Of a stretch of 64,000 bases of DNA, positions 60,291 through 64,000 are shown piece after piece; positions within the stretch are counted from its first letter, which is position 1; each line of letters opens with the position of its first letter. The DNA is from Polaromonas sp. JS666. GTDB taxonomy: Bacteria > Pseudomonadota > Gammaproteobacteria > Burkholderiales > Burkholderiaceae_C. The DNA lies in NCBI RefSeq assembly GCF_000013865.1, contig NC_007948.1, forward strand, positions 992,001-1,056,000. Direction: 5' to 3'. Below the pieces are notes generated by a model, which had not been told where the DNA came from, did no database searches, and saw only the letters and a program-made list of their open reading frames with translations. The position numbers and the translations under genes are program-made.

Positions 60291-61736
60291 TCAAATCACT
60301 TTGCCCGGATTCAAAATGTTCTTCGGGTCCAGCGCCGCTTTCAGCGTGCGCATCAACGCGATTTCCCCCGGCGAGCGTGCATGGGCCAGCCAGCGGCGCT
60401 TGAGGGTGCCGATGCCGTGCTCGGCCGAGACGGTGCCGCCGTATTCGCGCACCAGCCCGTAGACAACCTCTTCCACCGCATCCTTGGGTTGCACGGCCAC
60501 GCCGGGCTGGTAGGCGACGATGTGCACATTGCCGTCGCCGATGTGGCCATAAAACACCGCTTCGCAGCCCGGCACCTGCTCGCTGAGCACGGCCTTGCAT
60601 CGTCTGGCGTAAGTGTCCATGGCCGCCACCGGCAGGCCGATATCGAACGCCAGGTGGCCGGGCCAGAGCTGGTGGAATTCGGCGCAGGCGTCGCGAACGC
60701 CCCAAAAAGCCTTTTCATCGGCGAGCGACTGCGACACCACCGCATTGGGCACGGTGCCTGATTCCAGCAGCCGCTCCAGCCACGCTTCAAAGCGCGGGCC
60801 GTCGATGGCAGGGTCGGTGCCCAAGGCCTCCACCAGCACATAGGCGCCGTAGCGGCGGCCGTCGCCCGCGAACGGATTGCGCACACCCTTGACGCGTTCG
60901 GTGGCCATGTCCCAGTAGTCGGGCCACATGACTTCAAAGGCGGAGAGCATCGGGCCGAGCTCGCTGCGTGCCGCCGCCAGCAGCTTGAGCACGGTGCCGT
61001 AGTCTTGCGCCGCGCACAGCGCCACCATGGTGGAGGCCGGTTTGGGGAACAGGCGCAGGACGATGCGCGTGATGATGCCCAGCGTGCCTTCGCTGCCGAT
61101 GAACAGGTGCTTCAGGTCGAAGCCCGCGTTGTTCTTGATCATCTTGTTCAGGCTGGTCATGACGGTGCCGTCGGCCAGCACCGCCTCCAGCCCGAGCACC
61201 ATGTCCCGGGCCATGCCGTAGCGGATCACCCGGTTGCCGCCGGCGTTGGTTGACAGGTTGCCGCCAATGGCGCAGGAGCCGCGCGCACCCAGGTCCAGCG
61301 GGCAAAAGAAGCCGGCGGCCGCGGCGGCCTGTTGCACCACCTCCAGCGGTGTGCCGGCCAGCACCGTCATGGTGGCGGAATCCGGGTCGATTTCTTCAAT
61401 GCCGACCAGGCGTTCGAGTGACAGTGCGACCTCATGGACGCCAGCACGCGCCCCGCCGCACAGCCCGGTGAGGCCGCCCTGCGGCACCACGGCAACGCCG
61501 TGCGCGTGGCAGATGCGCAAGGCGGTGGCGATGCCCGCCGTGTCGGCGGGGCGAACCATGGCCAGCGGTCGCGTGGCGCTCATCCCGCTGTAGTCATTGC
61601 GGTTTCGGGCAGGCACGGCGTCTGCGGTGAACACGCAGGCCTCGCCCAGCTGGTCGCGGATCTCCTGCAAGGCTTGCTCTATGGCGTTGGGGATGGCGAC
61701 AGTGGCGGCAGTGGCGGCAGTGACGTTAGTGGACAT
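60291..61736 (-). CDS. FAD-linked 2-hydroxyacid oxidase/dehydrogenase
   Basis: 481-aa flavoprotein of the FAD-binding type 4 (PCMH) family, like D-2-hydroxyglutarate dehydrogenase, D-lactate dehydrogenase and GlcD. The FAD-binding region shows AVVPQGGLTGLCGGARAG and DLGARGSCAIGGNLSTNAGG. The C-terminal metal/active-site motif is FYGHIGDGNVHI, followed by VSAEHGIGTLKRRWL. An alanine-rich N-terminus of about 10 residues precedes the conserved part. The exact 2-hydroxyacid is not decidable. It is divergent from the receptor gene at 61873. Confidence 0.87.
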   Translation of the reverse strand: MSTNVTAATAATVAIPNAIEQALQEIRDQLGEACVFTADAVPARNRNDYSGMSATRPLAMVRPADTAGIATALRICHAHGVAVVPQGGLTGLCGGARAGVHEVALSLERLVGIEEIDPDSATMTVLAGTPLEVVQQAAAAAGFFCPLDLGARGSCAIGGNLSTNAGGNRVIRYGMARDMVLGLEAVLADGTVMTSLNKMIKNNAGFDLKHLFIGSEGTLGIITRIVLRLFPKPASTMVALCAAQDYGTVLKLLAAARSELGPMLSAFEVMWPDYWDMATERVKGVRNPFAGDGRRYGAYVLVEALGTDPAIDGPRFEAWLERLLESGTVPNAVVSQSLADEKAFWGVRDACAEFHQLWPGHLAFDIGLPVAAMDTYARRCKAVLSEQVPGCEAVFYGHIGDGNVHIVAYQPGVAVQPKDAVEEVVYGLVREYGGTVSAEHGIGTLKRRWLAHARSPGEIALMRTLKAALDPKNILNPGKVI

Positions 61737-61872
61737 AAGAATCGACGAAAATTAAATGATGTATGTAAGGTACCGAGTACTGTACACTATTGTCGCGAGG
61801 CCGGTATAAGCTTTCATTTCAGCCTTCATTTCCGGCACTCCGATAACTTTCAGACCCTCAATGGAGACAAGC

Positions 61873-63027
61873 ATGACCTTCAAGCGCAGAGCCATGATCG
61901 CCACGGCAGCGGCCTCGGCCCTTTTTCTCAGCCCTCAACTGTGGGCGCAGGCCCAGCCCATCAAAATCTTCAACGTGGTCGAGCTCTCCGGCACCGGGGC
62001 AACGGCAGGCACCATGTTCAAGTCCGGCATTGAACTGGCGGTCAAGGACGTCAATGCCTCCGGCGGCATCCTGGGGCGCAAGCTTGAGGTGACCAACATG
62101 GACACCCAGACCAATCCCGGCATTGCCAAGGCGCTGGTGGTACGCGCCATTGATGACGGCGCGTTTGCCATCTTCGGCCCTGTCTTCAGCGGCTCCATCC
62201 TGATCAGCCAGACCGAGACGCGGCGTGCCGAGGTGCCCAATTTCACGGCCGCTGCCGGGGCCCTGGTGACCCAGCAGGGCAGCCCCTATATCTTTCGCAC
62301 CGGGCTGACCCAGGTCAACAGCATGCCCAAGGCCGCACGCTACATCGCCCGAAACCTGAAGATCAAGAAAATCGCCGTGCTGTTCGTCAACAACGACTTC
62401 GGCAAACCCGGGCGCGACGCCATCGTCGGTGCCCTGAAAACCTTTGGTGTGGAGGTGGTGGCGGACATTTCCACCGAAGCCGGCCAGCTCGATTTCTCCG
62501 CGCCCATCATCAAGGTGAAGCAGGCCGGCGCCGAGGCGGTGTTTGTCTATCTGAACGAAGAAGAGTCGGCACGGGCGGTGCGCGAACTGCGCAAGCAAGG
62601 TTGGGACAAGCCCATCGTGGGCGACGTGACGCTGCTGAGCCAGAAGGTGATCGATTTGGCGGGCGACGCGGCCAACGGCGTGGTCGGGCACTCCGAAATG
62701 TCGGCCGACGCGCCGATTGCCGGCGTGAAAGTGGTGCGCGACAAGTTCTTCAAGGAATACAACTTCCTGCCCGACCACAACGGCATCAAGGGCTACCAGG
62801 GTGTTTACATGCTCAAGGCGGCGATCCAGAAAGTCGGCAAGTTCGACCGCGTGGCGGTGGCCAAACAGTTGCACGGCATGACCATCAAGGTGGCGGACGA
62901 ACCCGGCGTGCTGATGGATGTCACCTTCGATGACAAGGGCGACATCGACCGCGAGAGCTTCCTCATCGAGATCAAGGGCGGCAAACCCGTGGTCAAGGAA
63001 GTCCTGCCGCCTCTGGGCAAGAACTGA
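61873..63027 (+). CDS. LivK-type ABC receptor
   Basis: 384-aa periplasmic binding protein of the branched-chain amino acid family, more distant from the two receptors at 11335 and 18596. The ATG at 61873 follows a GGAGAC ribosome-binding site and gives a signal peptide (MTFKRRAMIATAAASALFLS, cut near LWAQ). The fold shows VVELSGTGATAGTMFKSGIE, then GPVFSGSILI and VFVNNDFGKPGRD. No permease genes are in view. A short dyad GTACCGAGTAC lies in the divergent gap at about 61770. The MITE-like element begins at its stop codon. Confidence 0.88.
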   Translation: MTFKRRAMIATAAASALFLSPQLWAQAQPIKIFNVVELSGTGATAGTMFKSGIELAVKDVNASGGILGRKLEVTNMDTQTNPGIAKALVVRAIDDGAFAIFGPVFSGSILISQTETRRAEVPNFTAAAGALVTQQGSPYIFRTGLTQVNSMPKAARYIARNLKIKKIAVLFVNNDFGKPGRDAIVGALKTFGVEVVADISTEAGQLDFSAPIIKVKQAGAEAVFVYLNEEESARAVRELRKQGWDKPIVGDVTLLSQKVIDLAGDAANGVVGHSEMSADAPIAGVKVVRDKFFKEYNFLPDHNGIKGYQGVYMLKAAIQKVGKFDRVAVAKQLHGMTIKVADEPGVLMDVTFDDKGDIDRESFLIEIKGGKPVVKEVLPPLGKN

Positions 63028-63293
63028 AAATTTGTAACTACTCAGTCCTTCCTGTCTTTGGGGCTGAGGCCCGCGGCTCCGAGTCCGCCTGCGCGGACTT
63101 GGACGGGGCGAAGAGTCGCAGTGTCTCACTGCAACACGTGAGGTTGGGATGGCGGCTGCGACCGATGCAAAAGACTGCAGCTTTTTTATACGCCGCTGGC
63201 CCTCTCCCCAACCCTCTCCCCAACCCTCTCCCAAAGGGCGAGGGAGCAAGAAAAGCGTATCGCACGCATTGAGCTGAGTAGTTCCTAAAATTT
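63027..63293. mobile_element. MITE-like element with terminal inverted and direct repeats
   Basis: AACTACTCAG (63036-63045) and CTGAGTAGTT (63274-63283) are perfect inverted repeats, extendable to about 12 bp with one mismatch. The direct repeat AAAATTT lies at both outer ends (63027-63033 and 63287-63293), a likely target duplication. Inside there is no gene. It contains three CCCTCTCCC units at 63199-63234 and GGGCGAGGGAG. The left end touches the receptor stop codon. Confidence 0.6.
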
Positions 63294-63315
63294 AAGGAAA
63301 AAGTGGCTGTAGCGT

Positions 63316-63801
63316 TTATTCAGCCTGCAGCAGGTGCTTCAGTTTTATTAGCATGGCCTGCCGCTCTGGCGGTGCAAGCGCCACCGGAACGTCCGCGTTG
63401 AGGATAAAGGGCTGGCCCCAGGCCGGGCCGCTCCGTGTCTTCGGCACGACGTGCACATGGAGGTGGTTGGCCCTGTCGCCGTACAGCGCGTAGTTCACCT
63501 TGTCGCAGGCGCTGACTTGCGCCACCGCGGCCGCCACCCGGGCGACCTCGCGCATGAAAACGCGCAGGTCTTCGTCCTCCAGCTCGAACAGCTCCCGCAC
63601 GTGCTTTTTCAGCAGCACGACGCAGCGGCCCTGGTGCGTCTGGTCCCTGAACAGGAAAACCCGCGAGCGGTCCAGGTCGGCGACATGGAACATCACGTCC
63701 TCAAGTTCCGCCACCGTCGCCGTGCAGTAGCGGCAGGTGGGGTCGACATGTGGCGTCACCCCGTTGGGCCGCGTGCCTGTCTCAGGCGCCAAACCGGTCA
63801 T
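63316..63801 (-). CDS. HIT-family hydrolase
   Basis: About 161-aa histidine-triad protein. The HIT motif HLHVHVVP lies near residue 110, with the expected upstream features FLFRDQTHQGRCVVLLKKH. The N-terminal CRYC suggests a structural zinc with a later histidine. The start is uncertain. ATG 63801 overlaps the upstream gene by 20 bp, and GTG 63759 would give VTPHVDPTCRYC, closer to usual HIT N-termini. The substrate is probably a nucleotide or dinucleotide, not more precisely known. Confidence 0.85.
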   Translation of the reverse strand: MTGLAPETGTRPNGVTPHVDPTCRYCTATVAELEDVMFHVADLDRSRVFLFRDQTHQGRCVVLLKKHVRELFELEDEDLRVFMREVARVAAAVAQVSACDKVNYALYGDRANHLHVHVVPKTRSGPAWGQPFILNADVPVALAPPERQAMLIKLKHLLQAE

Positions 63802-64000
63802 CCAGGTCTTTGTGGAAATCCAGGTCCACCAGCGCGCTGAATTCGGCATAGCTCACCATGGCGCGTTCGCTCGCCTTGGGTGTGCCGGCACGCTGCAGTT
63901 CGGCGAGCGCATCCGAGACGGCTTTCACTGCGGTGAAAAGCGCTGTCACCGCATAAAACACCACTGAAAAACCCATGTCCTGCAGGTCCTTGGCTGTCAG
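63782..64000 (-). CDS. Small conserved-looking protein, possibly partial
   Basis: The frame is open from the window edge (64000) to the stop at 63782. It contains MGFSVVFYAVTALFTAVKAV, then SDALAELQRAGTPKASERAM and ends LDFHKDLDDRFGA. An internal ATG at 63976 could start a 64-residue protein, but the frame continues past the edge, so it may be longer. I do not recognise it. It overlaps the HIT gene, indicating co-translation. Confidence 0.5.
   Translation of the reverse strand: MTAKDLQDMGFSVVFYAVTALFTAVKAVSDALAELQRAGTPKASERAMVSYAEFSALVDLDFHKDLDDRFGA

Noticed and set aside
1..64000. tRNA, rRNA and CRISPR arrays
   Set aside because: I saw no cloverleaf-like gene, no rRNA sequence and no regularly spaced direct repeats. 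A covariance-model scan would settle small RNAs.

Overview
The window is high-GC proteobacterial DNA with short intergenic gaps. The NahR/NagR-type regulator, the gentisate pathway, the LolCD and RecJ/COG4255 neighbourhoods and the dispersed palindromic repeats all suggest a betaproteobacterium of the Burkholderiales, most likely a Comamonadaceae member such as a Polaromonas relative. That placement is inference from gene content and was not tested by a search.

Left part, 0-21 kb: accessory catabolism. Two regulator/transporter pairs (Bug receptor with LysR; LysR with a DHA2 MFS exporter) flank a decayed class II aldolase. A NahR-like LysR then faces a long operon: ferredoxin reductase, gentisate 1,2-dioxygenase, fumarylpyruvate hydrolase, two-subunit Rieske hydroxylase of the salicylate 5-hydroxylase type, Rieske ferredoxin, a complete LivKHMGF-type importer and maleylpyruvate isomerase. 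Together they would import an aromatic acid, hydroxylate it to gentisate and cleave it to fumarate plus pyruvate. A TetR gene and a second operon follow: a VanA-type oxygenase, an orphan importer receptor and a VanB-type reductase. The second operon could feed the first by O-demethylating a methoxybenzoate.

Middle, 20.7-41.2 kb: a phage-like CI/Ner regulator pair with clear operators; a histidine kinase and a response regulator that converge and overlap; a housekeeping block (trpS, site-2 protease, YciO/Sua5-type protein, DMT permease, PHP phosphoesterase); a polyamine-type ABC importer with GntR regulator and Asp/Glu-racemase homologue; recJ with a COG4255 gene; and lolCD. Dispersed palindromic repeats lie between genes here, and also in frame inside recJ, the COG4255 gene and lolD.

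Right part, 41.2-58.3 kb: an acquired-looking island beginning with abutting remnants of two different insertion sequences. It encodes a signal-peptide protein of unknown function, a 2767-residue secreted protein with two apparent peptidoglycan-hydrolase domains, a GNAT acyltransferase, a complete type I secretion machine (HlyB, HlyD, TolC types) and an HlyC-type toxin acyltransferase. This looks like a large type I-secreted antibacterial or adhesive effector system. The window closes with pyrC, an NYN-domain protein, a glycolate-oxidase-like FAD enzyme, a branched-chain-amino-acid-type receptor, a MITE-like element and a HIT protein.
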